In this document: positions 1-7,250 of the stretch, piece after piece
Position numbering within the stretch: the first letter of the stretch is position 1
How the letters are laid out: each line of letters starts with the position of its first letter
Assembly (NCBI GenBank): GCA_009694305.1
Contig: SHVL01000006.1
Coordinates: forward strand, 1 to 62,812
Direction of reading: 5' to 3'
DNA length: 62,812 bases
Source: Thermoleophilia bacterium
GTDB lineage: Bacteria > Actinomycetota > Thermoleophilia > Gaiellales > Gaiellaceae
Notes under the pieces: model-generated
Told to the model about the DNA's origin: nothing
Database searches by the model: none
Seen by the model: only the letters and a program-made list of their open reading frames with translations
Made by a program: the position numbers and the translations under genes

Positions 1-384
1 CGGATCGGCGAACTCCTTGGTCAGGAGCAGGCCGATGAACGTGCCGTACACCGCAAGCACGCTCGACCACGCGAACCAGTAACCGAACACCGCGATCGGG
101 CCGGCGAGCGAGAAGTGCTTGCGCCACCCCTCTCGCGCGTATACAGAAACGCCGCCCGGCTTGTCGGGGAACATCGCCGCAGGCTCCGCATAGACGTACG
201 CCTGGAGCGCACCGATCACCGCCGAGATGATCCAGAGGGCGATCGCCCACTTGCCGCCAAGGTAGACGATCGAGAACGCCAAGCCCACGAGCAGGAAGCC
301 CGGGTTCGCAAGGCCGATCACGACCCCGTCGTACCAGCGCATCGTCTTCAGCAGACGGCGTTCGTCAACCGCTACTTCTGCCAT
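1..384 (-). CDS. APC-family amino acid/amine permease, N-terminal part (runs off window)
   Basis: The first 128 codons of a membrane transporter, reading toward the window start and cut by it. The start is ATG at 382-384, with a GGAGGA ribosome site a few bases upstream. The N-terminus ([20 protein letters not shown]) is followed by two or three hydrophobic segments with the small-residue pattern [20 protein letters not shown] and the [20 protein letters not shown] stretch, which is typical of helix 2 and the following loop in APC amino acid permeases. Substrate unknown. It is divergent from the choline-dehydrogenase-like gene, with about 100 bp between them, so import of a quaternary or methylated amine or an amino acid used by the neighbours is plausible but unproven. 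Confidence 0.8.
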   Translation of the reverse strand, partial: MAEVAVDERRLLKTMRWYDGVVIGLANPGFLLVGLAFSIVYLGGKWAIALWIISAVIGALQAYVYAEPAAMFPDKPGGVSVYAREGWRKHFSLAGPIAVFGYWFAWSSVLAVYGTFIGLLLTKEFADP

Positions 385-487
385 TCGTCCTCCTCAACTC
401 ACGCGTAACAATCTGGGACAGAGTGACGCTAATACGCAGCCCGGACGTTTACAACCCCTCGCGCGCACTCCCCGGCCTTCGGCGCAT

Positions 488-2158
488 ATGCTCGGCTCCG
501 CGATGAGCCTGAGCACCACGTACGACTTCGTCATTGTCGGCGCCGGGGCGGCGGGCTGCGTCCTTGCCCACCGGCTGAGCGCCGACCCCACAACGCGCGT
601 GCTCGTACTTGAGGCCGGACGGCCTGACCCGCCGTGGGACGTGTATGTCCACATGCCCGCAGCGCTCTCGTTCCCGATCGGCAACCCCCGCTACGACTGG
701 CAGTACGAGTCGGAGCCGGAGCCCGAGATGGGCGGTCGGCGGGTCTATCACGCCCGCGGCAAGCTCTACGGCGGCTCCAGCGCGATCAACGGAATGATCT
801 TTCAGCGCGGCAACCCGCTCGACTACGAAACGTGGGCTTCGCGCCCGGGACTCGAACGTTGGGACTACGCGCATTGCCTGCCGTACTTCAAGCGGATGGA
901 GACGTGCCTCGCGGGAACGGACGCGTTCCGCGGCGGGGACGGACCGCTCGTGCTTGAGCGCGGCCCCGCAGCGACGCCGCTCTTCCAGGCCTGGTCCCAG
1001 GCAGGGCAGCAGGCGGGATATCCGCTGACGGACGACGTCAACGGGTTCCGCCAGGAGGGGTTCGGGCTGTTCGACCGGAACATCCATCGGGGCCGCCGCC
1101 TCACCGCGGCGCACGGTTACCTGCGCCCCGCGCTCCGCCGCCCGAACGTGACCGTCGTGCCCCGTGCACTCGTGACGCGCGTCGTGCTGCAGGGAACCCG
1201 CGCGGTCGGGGTCGAGTACCTCAAGGACGGGCGGCCGCACACGGTCGGCGCGGGCGAGGTGATCCTCTCCGGCGGGGCCTTCAACACGCCGCAGTTGCTC
1301 CAACTCTCAGGGATCGGCGCTCCCGAACACCTGGCAAGCGCCGGTGCGAGCGCGCACCACCCGCTCCCAGGGGTCGGCGAGAACCTCCAAGACCACCTCG
1401 AGGTCTACGTCCAGCATCTCTGTACGAAGCCGGTCTCCATGCAGCCCGCCCTCAAGCGGTGGCGCAGGCCGGAGATCGGGTTCCGCTGGCTCTTCCTGCG
1501 GAGCGGACCAGGTGCGACGAACCACTTCGAGGCGGGTGCGTTCTGCCGCTCAAACGACGAGGTCGCCTACCCGAACCTCATGTTTCATTTCCTCCCGCTC
1601 GCAATCCGCTACGACGGCTCACAGCCGGAGGGAGGGCACGGCTACCAGGTGCACATCGGCCCGATGAACTCGGATGCGCGCGGATCGGTGAAGATCACCT
1701 CTTCCGATCCGGCGACGAAGCCGGCGATCCGGTTCAACTACCTCTCGACAGATCAGGATCGCCGCGAGTGGGTGGAGGCGATCCGCGTCGCCCGGAGGAT
1801 CCTTGGGCAGCCCGCCTTCAGCGAGTTCGACGGGGGCGAGACTTCGCCGGGGCCCTCCGTCCAGACGGACGAGGAGATCCTTGAGTGGGTGCGCCGTGAC
1901 GCGGAGACTGCCCTCCACCCGTCCTGCTCGTGCCGGATGGGAACGGACGACCTCGCGGTCGTCGATCCGGACACGATGGGGGTTCGTGGCCTCGACGGAC
2001 TCCGTGTCGTCGATGCCTCGGTGTTTCCGACGATCCCGAACGCGAACCTCTACGCGCCGACGACGATGGTCGCAGAGAAGGCGTCCGACCTGATCCTGGG
2101 TAACACGCCGCTCGCGCCCGAACCGACGCCCTTCTACCGGCACCGGCAGGACACCTAA
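488..2158 (+). CDS. GMC oxidoreductase, choline-dehydrogenase-like
   Basis: FAD-dependent alcohol oxidoreductase of the GMC family, 556 aa, close to the usual length for choline dehydrogenases. The N-terminal Rossmann motif is [15 protein letters not shown]. The GMC signature region [18 protein letters not shown] follows near residue 95, then [17 protein letters not shown]. The C-terminal block has [26 protein letters not shown] and [10 protein letters not shown], with the catalytic His/Asn region. The BetA-like SCxCRMG motif suggests choline or a related alcohol as substrate (choline to betaine aldehyde), though GMC specificity is hard to read from sequence. An internal ATG at 503 gives a start nearer the Rossmann fold and is equally possible, as neither start has a clear ribosome site. 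Its stop overlaps the stop of the convergent iclR gene (shared CTAA). Confidence 0.85.
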   Translation: MLGSAMSLSTTYDFVIVGAGAAGCVLAHRLSADPTTRVLVLEAGRPDPPWDVYVHMPAALSFPIGNPRYDWQYESEPEPEMGGRRVYHARGKLYGGSSAINGMIFQRGNPLDYETWASRPGLERWDYAHCLPYFKRMETCLAGTDAFRGGDGPLVLERGPAATPLFQAWSQAGQQAGYPLTDDVNGFRQEGFGLFDRNIHRGRRLTAAHGYLRPALRRPNVTVVPRALVTRVVLQGTRAVGVEYLKDGRPHTVGAGEVILSGGAFNTPQLLQLSGIGAPEHLASAGASAHHPLPGVGENLQDHLEVYVQHLCTKPVSMQPALKRWRRPEIGFRWLFLRSGPGATNHFEAGAFCRSNDEVAYPNLMFHFLPLAIRYDGSQPEGGHGYQVHIGPMNSDARGSVKITSSDPATKPAIRFNYLSTDQDRREWVEAIRVARRILGQPAFSEFDGGETSPGPSVQTDEEILEWVRRDAETALHPSCSCRMGTDDLAVVDPDTMGVRGLDGLRVVDASVFPTIPNANLYAPTTMVAEKASDLILGNTPLAPEPTPFYRHRQDT

Positions 2159-2925
2159 GCGGTCGGCAGCCACCCGAGCCGCGCCGACAGCCCCGAGGCT
2201 GCAGCGGCGAGGACCGTGAGCGCCCGCTCCCGGGCGGCCTCTTCGAAGCGCGCGGCAGGACCCTGGACGCCGAGAATCGCGGCGAGCTCGCCGCGGCTCC
2301 CACGCACCGGTGCGGCGATCGCAGCAAGATCCGGCTCGCGCTCCCCCACCGCGTCCGCCCAGCCTTGACGCCGGACACGCTCGATCTCTCGCACGAGCGA
2401 GCGCGGATCGGCGATCGTGCGCGCCGTGTAGCGCGGTAACGAACCCGGCGGCGGCAGCACACCCCCAAACGCAAGGAGCACTTTGCCGGTCGCGGTCGCA
2501 TGGGCGACGCTCGGGCGGCCCACCTGGGCCACAGACTGCACCGCTTGCCTGGGATACGCGTAGTCCACCGTCACGGCTTCGTGCGCGCCTGCGACCGAGA
2601 GCGTTGCCGTCTCTCCCGTCGCGGCGACGAGTTCTTCGAGCAGCGGCCGCGCGAGTTCGCGCAGGTCGAGGCGGTCGGAGAAGGCCTGCCCGAGTTGGAC
2701 AAGCCGAACGCCGAGCCGATAGCGCCCGCTCGGCGCCTGGGTGACGTAGCCCGCCTCGGCAAGAGTCGAGAGGAGCCGCGACACGGTGCTCGCGTTCACG
2801 CCGGTGCGCCGCGCAAGTTCATTCGTCCCGAGCTCCGCATCGGGGCCTGCGAGCGCGTCGAGCACCGCGAGCGCACGAGAGACAGCGGCGACGTTCCTCG
2901 GGGCTTGTCGGCGGACGGCGCTCAT
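2155..2925 (-). CDS. IclR-family transcriptional regulator (1)
   Basis: One-component regulator with an N-terminal winged helix-turn-helix (about residues 10-70, [23 protein letters not shown]) and the C-terminal IclR effector domain ([35 protein letters not shown]). The chosen ATG at 2923-2925 gives 256 aa; an ATG at 2970 would add 15 residues. It lies between the GMC oxidoreductase (convergent) and a SoxB-like oxidoreductase (divergent, 79 bp away), so it most likely controls that neighbour and itself. A candidate operator sits in the divergent gap. It is a close paralogue in layout of the second IclR gene at 13.8 kb. Effector unknown; a betaine or methylated amine is a guess from context. 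Confidence 0.85.
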   Translation of the reverse strand: MSAVRRQAPRNVAAVSRALAVLDALAGPDAELGTNELARRTGVNASTVSRLLSTLAEAGYVTQAPSGRYRLGVRLVQLGQAFSDRLDLRELARPLLEELVAATGETATLSVAGAHEAVTVDYAYPRQAVQSVAQVGRPSVAHATATGKVLLAFGGVLPPPGSLPRYTARTIADPRSLVREIERVRRQGWADAVGEREPDLAAIAAPVRGSRGELAAILGVQGPAARFEEAARERALTVLAAAASGLSARLGWLPTA

Positions 2926-2955
2926 GCTACGGTCGCCGTGGATATTGACACACCG

Positions 2956-2970
2956 TTGCCCGCAAGGCAA
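2956..2970. promoter_or_regulatory. Candidate IclR operator (inverted repeat)
   Basis: TTGCC-CGCAA-GGCAA, a perfect 5-bp inverted repeat with a 5-bp spacer, extended to GTTGCC/GGCAAG. It lies in the gap between the iclR gene and the divergent SoxB-like gene. A similar element (GTTCCA-N5-TGCAAC) lies beside the second iclR gene at 13702-13718, also in a divergent gap. The repeat is seen in the sequence; binding by IclR is inference. Confidence 0.45.
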
Positions 2971-3004
2971 GACTTATGGGTTTGAGCTTCAGGGGGAGGT
3001 ACCG

Positions 3005-4321
3005 ATGTCGCAGTTCACATCGTCCCGCTACGTCGTCATCGGCGCTGGCATGCACGGCCTCTCGACCGCATATCACCTCGCGGTGGAGTTGCGCGCGCGG
3101 GGCGTCGGCTCAGGCGCAGACATCGTCGTCCTCGACAAGGCGACCCCCGGCGCAGGCGCCACCGGCATCGCGTGCGGCGTCGTTCGCAACAACTACTTCC
3201 AGCCCGCGATGAGCGAACTCATGCAGGCGTGCGTTGAGGTCTGGGAGTCCGACCCGGCCGCCTACCACTACAACCCAGTCGGCTACATCGCGCTCGGCCC
3301 GCAGGTGCAGGAGTCCGACCTCACCGCCGTCTACGAACGCCATGAGCGGATCGGCTACCGCTCAGAGTTGCACCTCGGCGAGCCCGCGGTACACGCGCAC
3401 ATGAAGTCCCTGTTCCCCGACTGGCGCGCGCAGGGCGTGACCGTCTGCCTGCACGAGCGTCAGGGTGGGTTCGCCTTCAACCTTGAATCCGTCCAGGGCT
3501 TACGCGACAAGTGCCTCTCCCAGGGCGTCACGATCCACTCCTACACGGAGGTGACCGGCTTCCGATTCGGCCCGGACGACAGCGTCACGGCGGTCGAGAC
3601 ATCCAGGGGTGACGTTCTGGTCGGTGAGCAGGTCGTGATCGCGCCCGGACCCTGGGCGCAGCGCTTCTGGTCGATGCTCGGTCTCCCCGCGCGGATCGAC
3701 ATCCACACGCCCTCGGGTGACGTCGCGCGCGACCAGCCGATGTGGACGTACTGGAACCTCCAGGAGGGCGAGATCAGCGTTGATCCGCTCATGTTCGCGA
3801 CGGCGGACGGCGGCGCGCCCCCGGTGATTCACCTCGACACCGACGCACCGCTCACCACGGACGACGGCGTGCTCGTGACCGACGAGTTGTGGGGGATCTA
3901 CTTCAAGCGCGACCGGCACGGCGTCCAAGGCGGCGCCTCACCGCTCACCGTGGACGGCGATGTCGAACTCGACCCCTACCCTGCCACCACGAACGTCGAT
4001 CCGTCGTTCTCGGTGATGTGGTGCGCGGCCCTTTCACACGCGATGAGCCGCTTTGAGGGCTGCAGCGCGAAATACAAGCACGCCCGCTCAGGCGGGGTCG
4101 GATCGTTCACCGCGGACAACTTCCCGGTGTTCGACTGGCTGAAGCCAAACGTGTACGGGGTCCTCGACTCAAACCACGGCTACAAGATGATCGGTGTCGG
4201 CCGCGAGGTGGCCCGGGTGCTGCTCGGCGAGACCGCACCACTGCTGACGCCGTTCCGGTTCGAGCGGTTCGCCACGGGCGATCTTCACCCGGTCTCGAAC
4301 AGCCCGTATCCCTGGAGCTAG
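3005..4321 (+). CDS. SoxB-like FAD-dependent amine oxidoreductase (DadA/GlyOx fold)
   Basis: 438 aa flavoprotein of the sarcosine oxidase beta / glycine oxidase family, which oxidises N-methyl or secondary amines. The ATG at 3005 is chosen because a strong GGGGGAGG ribosome site lies just upstream; the open frame extends further 5' but without homology. The dinucleotide-binding motif VIGAGMHGLSTAYHLA is at residues 10-25, and the substrate/flavin C-terminal motif is DSNHGYKMIGVGREVARVLLG. Unlike the mgdA-type beta subunit at 9-10 kb, the RHDAV-type histidine for covalent FMN is absent (FAFNLESVQGL at that place), so FAD alone is expected. Its divergent IclR neighbour and the choline-dehydrogenase-like gene nearby suggest a role in betaine/dimethylglycine-type demethylation. 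The exact substrate is not known. Confidence 0.8.
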   Translation: MSQFTSSRYVVIGAGMHGLSTAYHLAVELRARGVGSGADIVVLDKATPGAGATGIACGVVRNNYFQPAMSELMQACVEVWESDPAAYHYNPVGYIALGPQVQESDLTAVYERHERIGYRSELHLGEPAVHAHMKSLFPDWRAQGVTVCLHERQGGFAFNLESVQGLRDKCLSQGVTIHSYTEVTGFRFGPDDSVTAVETSRGDVLVGEQVVIAPGPWAQRFWSMLGLPARIDIHTPSGDVARDQPMWTYWNLQEGEISVDPLMFATADGGAPPVIHLDTDAPLTTDDGVLVTDELWGIYFKRDRHGVQGGASPLTVDGDVELDPYPATTNVDPSFSVMWCAALSHAMSRFEGCSAKYKHARSGGVGSFTADNFPVFDWLKPNVYGVLDSNHGYKMIGVGREVARVLLGETAPLLTPFRFERFATGDLHPVSNSPYPWS

Positions 4322-4366
4322 GTCCGTCCCCTTGCAACCGACGATCGCGACAGCGAGGATGACACC

Positions 4367-4588
4367 GTGCTCGTGATCCTCGTCGTCGGCGTGCCCGCGG
4401 CCCTCATGTGGGTGACGCTCGCGCTCGCGCTCTACCTCACCGTCATGGAACTGCGCGAGTTTGAGCCGCGCCCGCACTACCTGTGGTGGAGTTGGTGGCT
4501 TCTGCTCGTCGTCATGCTCCACTTCCCGGCCTACATCGGCCTGCGCGTGTACGGGATTGTCCGCAAGCGCCAAGCGCGCGCCGCATGA
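4367..4588 (+). CDS. Small membrane protein, two predicted TM helices
   Basis: 73 aa with a hydrophobic N-terminal helix (VILVVGVPAALMWVTLALAL), a short charged stretch (ELREFEPRPH), a tryptophan-rich second helix (LWWSWWLLLVVMLHFPAYIGL) and a basic tail (RKRQARAA) that should face the cytoplasm. The start is GTG, with CGAGGA eight bases upstream. It overlaps the next gene by 4 nt (ATGA), so the two are translationally coupled. No family recognised. Confidence 0.65.
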   Translation: MLVILVVGVPAALMWVTLALALYLTVMELREFEPRPHYLWWSWWLLLVVMLHFPAYIGLRVYGIVRKRQARAA

Positions 4589-4920
4589 GCGACCCGGACG
4601 CCCGCACGCCACGGTCATTCCGTGAGCGGCCGCTCGGGCGGATCGCAATTTTCGCAGTCGTTCTCATCGCGGCCTTCGCCGCCAGTCGCTCCTGCGCCGA
4701 CACGAGCCCGGACTTCTCGAAGGACGAGGCGCTCGCGAGCGCCCGGGCGATCGCCGCGTTCGAGCCTGGGCATGTCCAGATCCGCTTCATCCGCAGCGGC
4801 GTGCCGCCGCGCGGCTACTGGGCGGTGTCGATGTACCAGGGCGAAGCGACCGCACCGACGCGCACCCAACTCGTGCTCATCGACGCGAACACGGGAACGG
4901 TCACCGACGACGGACGTTGA
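4585..4920 (+). CDS. Membrane-anchored PepSY-like small protein
   Basis: 111 aa. One TM anchor near residues 18-36 (LGRIAIFAVVLIAAFAAS) is followed by an exported domain whose pattern (KDEALASARAIAAFEPG ... GYWAVSMYQ ... LVLIDANTGTVTDD) resembles a PepSY/peptidase-propeptide-like fold. The start ATG overlaps the stop of the upstream small membrane gene. A strong hairpin terminator follows immediately. Function unknown; resemblance to PepSY is from the motif pattern only. Confidence 0.6.
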   Translation: MSDPDARTPRSFRERPLGRIAIFAVVLIAAFAASRSCADTSPDFSKDEALASARAIAAFEPGHVQIRFIRSGVPPRGYWAVSMYQGEATAPTRTQLVLIDANTGTVTDDGR

Positions 4921-4922
4921 CG

Positions 4923-4960
4923 GTGAGGGGTCGGCCCGCTCGCGCGGGCCGACCCCTCAC
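4923..4960. terminator. Strong hairpin terminator, bidirectional
   Basis: A perfect 17-bp stem (4923-4939 with 4944-4960, starting GTGAGGGGTCGG) with a 4-nt loop, lying between the convergent ends of the small PepSY-like gene and the zinc-ribbon gene. No U-tract, as is common in high-GC actinobacteria. Confidence 0.8.
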
Positions 4961-4970
4961 GTCAGGACGC

Positions 4971-5180
4971 CTATGCCTGGAGCGGCCGGAGGCCGCTGAA
5001 CAGACGTGCCTGCCAGTCGGCGTGCTGATCCACGCACGACGGGCAAGCGTGCAGCGTGGCCGCGGCTGCGCCGGACCCGTCCTGCACGGGCACTTCGGTA
5101 CGCCGCCATGCGGCCCCCGAGAGCAGGCCGTTGGCCTGCTTATGGCCACAGAGGCCGCAATGGAGATAGAGCCGTGTCAT
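4971..5180 (-). CDS. Small zinc-ribbon-like protein
   Basis: 69 aa with two CxxC knuckles, CGLC at residues 8-11 and CPSC at 46-49, consistent with a single zinc ribbon; HDQH-type histidines follow the second pair. No other domain. Start ATG at 5178-5180. It lies between a terminator and the amt operon and has no obvious partner. Function unknown. Confidence 0.55.
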   Translation of the reverse strand: MTRLYLHCGLCGHKQANGLLSGAAWRRTEVPVQDGSGAAAATLHACPSCVDQHADWQARLFSGLRPLQA

Positions 5181-5190
5181 GAGTCGCAGA

Positions 5191-5343
5191 CTAGCCCCAC
5201 GGACCGATGAAGGGGCCGCTGATGTCGCTCAGCAAGATTGCCGCCACGGCGATGATGCAGAGAAACGAGAGCCCGAGCATGAACGGGGCGACCCGCTTGT
5301 CTTCTTTCTGTAGCGGCTGGAAGTCGATCTGTCTGTTCGCCAC
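5191..5343 (-). CDS. Tiny single-TM protein of the amt operon
   Basis: 50 aa (begins VANRQIDFQPLQKEDKRV), with one hydrophobic helix (PFMLGLSFLCIIAVAAILL) and the tail SDISGPFIGPWG. The start is GTG at 5341-5343 with a perfect AGGAGG ribosome site eight bases upstream; that site overlaps the stop of the preceding gene. Third cistron after amt and a 73-aa membrane protein, all on the same strand with 12-15 bp gaps. The good ribosome site and sense-strand TM helix argue that it is real. A small accessory subunit of the transporter is a plausible but unproven role. Confidence 0.6.
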   Translation of the reverse strand: MANRQIDFQPLQKEDKRVAPFMLGLSFLCIIAVAAILLSDISGPFIGPWG

Positions 5344-5355
5344 GATCCGGGCCTC

Positions 5356-5577
5356 CTAGGTCGTGCTGCCCTGGTCGAGACCGCCTGACCGACGCAGCAC
5401 TGCGGCCTGACGATCGAGCTTGCCATTCTCCATTTTCACGAACCCGATGAGCGAGGCCACGCAGAACACAAGCCCAACGGCCAGCATGATCCACGTGCCC
5501 GTCGAACCGGCGCCGCCGAACGTCCAGAACTCGGCGATCTCGGTGCTCCACTCAGTGAAGGGAAAGCTGTCGAACAT
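5356..5577 (-). CDS. Small single-TM protein of the amt operon
   Basis: 73 aa. The N-terminal part MFDSFPFTEWSTEIAEFWTF is amphipathic/aromatic, then one TM helix (WIMLAVGLVFCVASLIGFV) and a polar tail (KMENGKLDRQAAVLRR). Start ATG at 5575-5577, preceded by GGAGACG. It lies 15 bp after the amt stop and overlaps the ribosome site of the next small gene, so the three form a tight operon. No family recognised; its position suggests it assists or modulates the Amt channel. Confidence 0.65.
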   Translation of the reverse strand: MFDSFPFTEWSTEIAEFWTFGGAGSTGTWIMLAVGLVFCVASLIGFVKMENGKLDRQAAVLRRSGGLDQGSTT

Positions 5578-5592
5578 CGTCGTCTCCTTTCC

Positions 5593-7065
5593 CTACGCTC
5601 GGATCGTGCGGTGGTAGTCGTCGAGCAGCACGGCCCCAGCCTCGACTTCACGCCCGTCGGGCAGGACGACCGTCTCCGGCGCCCGCTCGAACTCGGGGTA
5701 GAAGTCCTGGCCGAACTCGGCGAGGTCGAGTCCTTCGAGTTCCACTTCAGGTGGCACCCGCAGGAGGTTCAGCTTCTTCAGCACCCAGCTGACCCCGTAA
5801 CCGGGCAGGAACGCCAGCGGCAGGAATGCGAGCATCCCCATGAGCTGACCGCCGAGCGAACTCTCAACATTGTTGAGCCCGGTTGGGTAGCCGCCAGCGA
5901 AGATCCCGACGAGGAGCACGCCGTAGAACCCGCAGAAGCCGTGCACCGCAACGGCGCCGACCGCGTCATCAATGCGGAGTTTCCGCTCGATGTAGCCGCC
6001 GACCCAGACAGCCAAGCATGCGCCGGAGGCCGAGAGCAGATACGCGAGCGCCGGGTGGTAGACGTCAGCCCCCGCAGAGACCGCGATCACCCCGGCGAGC
6101 CCGCCCGACAGTGTCCAGAACGGATCGCCCTTCGAGGCGAACCAGCCTCCCGTGAAGCCGCCCGCGAACCCGATCGTGATCACCATGGCGATCGCGCCGA
6201 GCGTCGTATACGAGCCGTAGATGTTGAGCCATCCCGGGAACGTCGTCGAGGTGATGAAGAGACACGCCGCGTAGAACCCGTAGAACCCGGTGAAGATCAG
6301 CATCAGGCCCATCAAGGTCATGTGCGTGTTGTGTGCACGGAAGGACCGCGCCTTCCCTTGGATGTCGTACTTCCCGATCCGTGGCCCGAGGTTCAGCAGT
6401 ACACCGAGCGTGAAGGCCCCGGCGACACCGTGCACCACGAGCGAAGCGATCGCGTCATGGAACCCGAAACGGGTGGTGAGCCAGCCGCCCGCGCTCCAGC
6501 CCCACGCCGCGTCCAGAATCCACACGAACGAGCCGAGCACGACCGTGAGGATGAGGTAGGCGGAGAGCCTGACCCGTTCGATGAGAGCGCCGGACATGAT
6601 CGATCCGGTCGTCCACGAGAACAGGAGGAACGCAAGGAAGAACACGAGGTTGAGATGGTTTTGGAGGTTCGGCCCCATCTCCGCTGCCCACGGCGCCGTC
6701 TGTCCACAGAAGCCCGGCCACTGCACAGGACCGGCGTGACCGTCGAGCGAGTCAGGCCCGATCGTCGGGAACCCTTGCTCGAAGCAGCCGTAGACGTACC
6801 ACCCCGCGTAATAGAACGTCGGGGTGACGACGGCGATCGTCAGGATGTTCTTCATCGCTGTCGACATCACGTTCTTGCGCCGCGCGGCACCGGCCTCGTA
6901 GGCCATGAAGCCCGCGTGGATCAGCCACATGATGACGACGGTGAAGAAGTAGAACTGCTCAAGAAGGACGTTTGAGTCCATCGCGAGCTTGTCCGCGATC
7001 GCCTGCAAGTCCTCTTCGGCGGCGGCGGCGAGTAGCGAAATATTTGCCAGAATCGTTGCGAGCAT
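5593..7065 (-). CDS. amt: Amt-family ammonium/methylammonium transporter
   Basis: 490 aa polytopic membrane channel for ammonium or methylammonium. The conserved pore region is visible: the pair of His-bearing helices SLVVHGVAGAF and AVAVHGFCGFYGVLL (twin-His pore), the D of FHDAIASLVVHG matching the Amt recruitment-site aspartate, and ERVRLSAYLI and DPFWTLSGGLAGVIAVSAGAD in the usual order. The sequence is divergent from textbook AmtB (for example TGSIMSGALIERVRLSAYL) and has an extended acidic C-terminal tail (DLAEFGQDFYPEFERAPE). No GlnK/PII gene is adjacent; two tiny TM proteins follow instead. A perfect palindrome shared with mgsA and gmaS lies about 100 bp upstream, so methylamine uptake for the N-methylglutamate pathway is the favoured role. 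Confidence 0.88.
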   Translation of the reverse strand: MLATILANISLLAAAAEEDLQAIADKLAMDSNVLLEQFYFFTVVIMWLIHAGFMAYEAGAARRKNVMSTAMKNILTIAVVTPTFYYAGWYVYGCFEQGFPTIGPDSLDGHAGPVQWPGFCGQTAPWAAEMGPNLQNHLNLVFFLAFLLFSWTTGSIMSGALIERVRLSAYLILTVVLGSFVWILDAAWGWSAGGWLTTRFGFHDAIASLVVHGVAGAFTLGVLLNLGPRIGKYDIQGKARSFRAHNTHMTLMGLMLIFTGFYGFYAACLFITSTTFPGWLNIYGSYTTLGAIAMVITIGFAGGFTGGWFASKGDPFWTLSGGLAGVIAVSAGADVYHPALAYLLSASGACLAVWVGGYIERKLRIDDAVGAVAVHGFCGFYGVLLVGIFAGGYPTGLNNVESSLGGQLMGMLAFLPLAFLPGYGVSWVLKKLNLLRVPPEVELEGLDLAEFGQDFYPEFERAPETVVLPDGREVEAGAVLLDDYHRTIRA

Positions 7066-7161
7066 GCGGTCTTCTCCTCCAGAGAGGAACCTAGGACTGC
7101 ATAAGCCTACGAGACGGATCGGACGGCTTCCAGGCTCCCAGCACCCATGTTTAGAACCGTC

Positions 7162-7184
7162 GGTATGGAGGTTTCCTCCATACC
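7162..7184. promoter_or_regulatory. Palindromic operator copy 1 (amt)
   Basis: A perfect 10-bp inverted repeat with a 3-nt spacer; the core is TATGGAGG-TTT-CCTCCATA, flanked by GG and CC. Its centre is about 108 bp upstream of the amt start. Close copies lie before mgsA (two) and gmaS, always in the same size and spacing, which argues for a protein-binding site rather than a terminator. Confidence 0.7.
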
Positions 7185-7250
7185 CCGCCGATCACCCGCG
7201 CGCGGAGCCGTAGGCCAGTGCGCCCACGGCGTCCAGACCGCGGGACCGCG

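Noticed and set aside
5611-6975. 454-codon open frame antisense to amt
   Set aside because: Charged, low-complexity translation typical of the antisense frame in high-GC DNA; amt on the other strand has clear TM helices and motifs.
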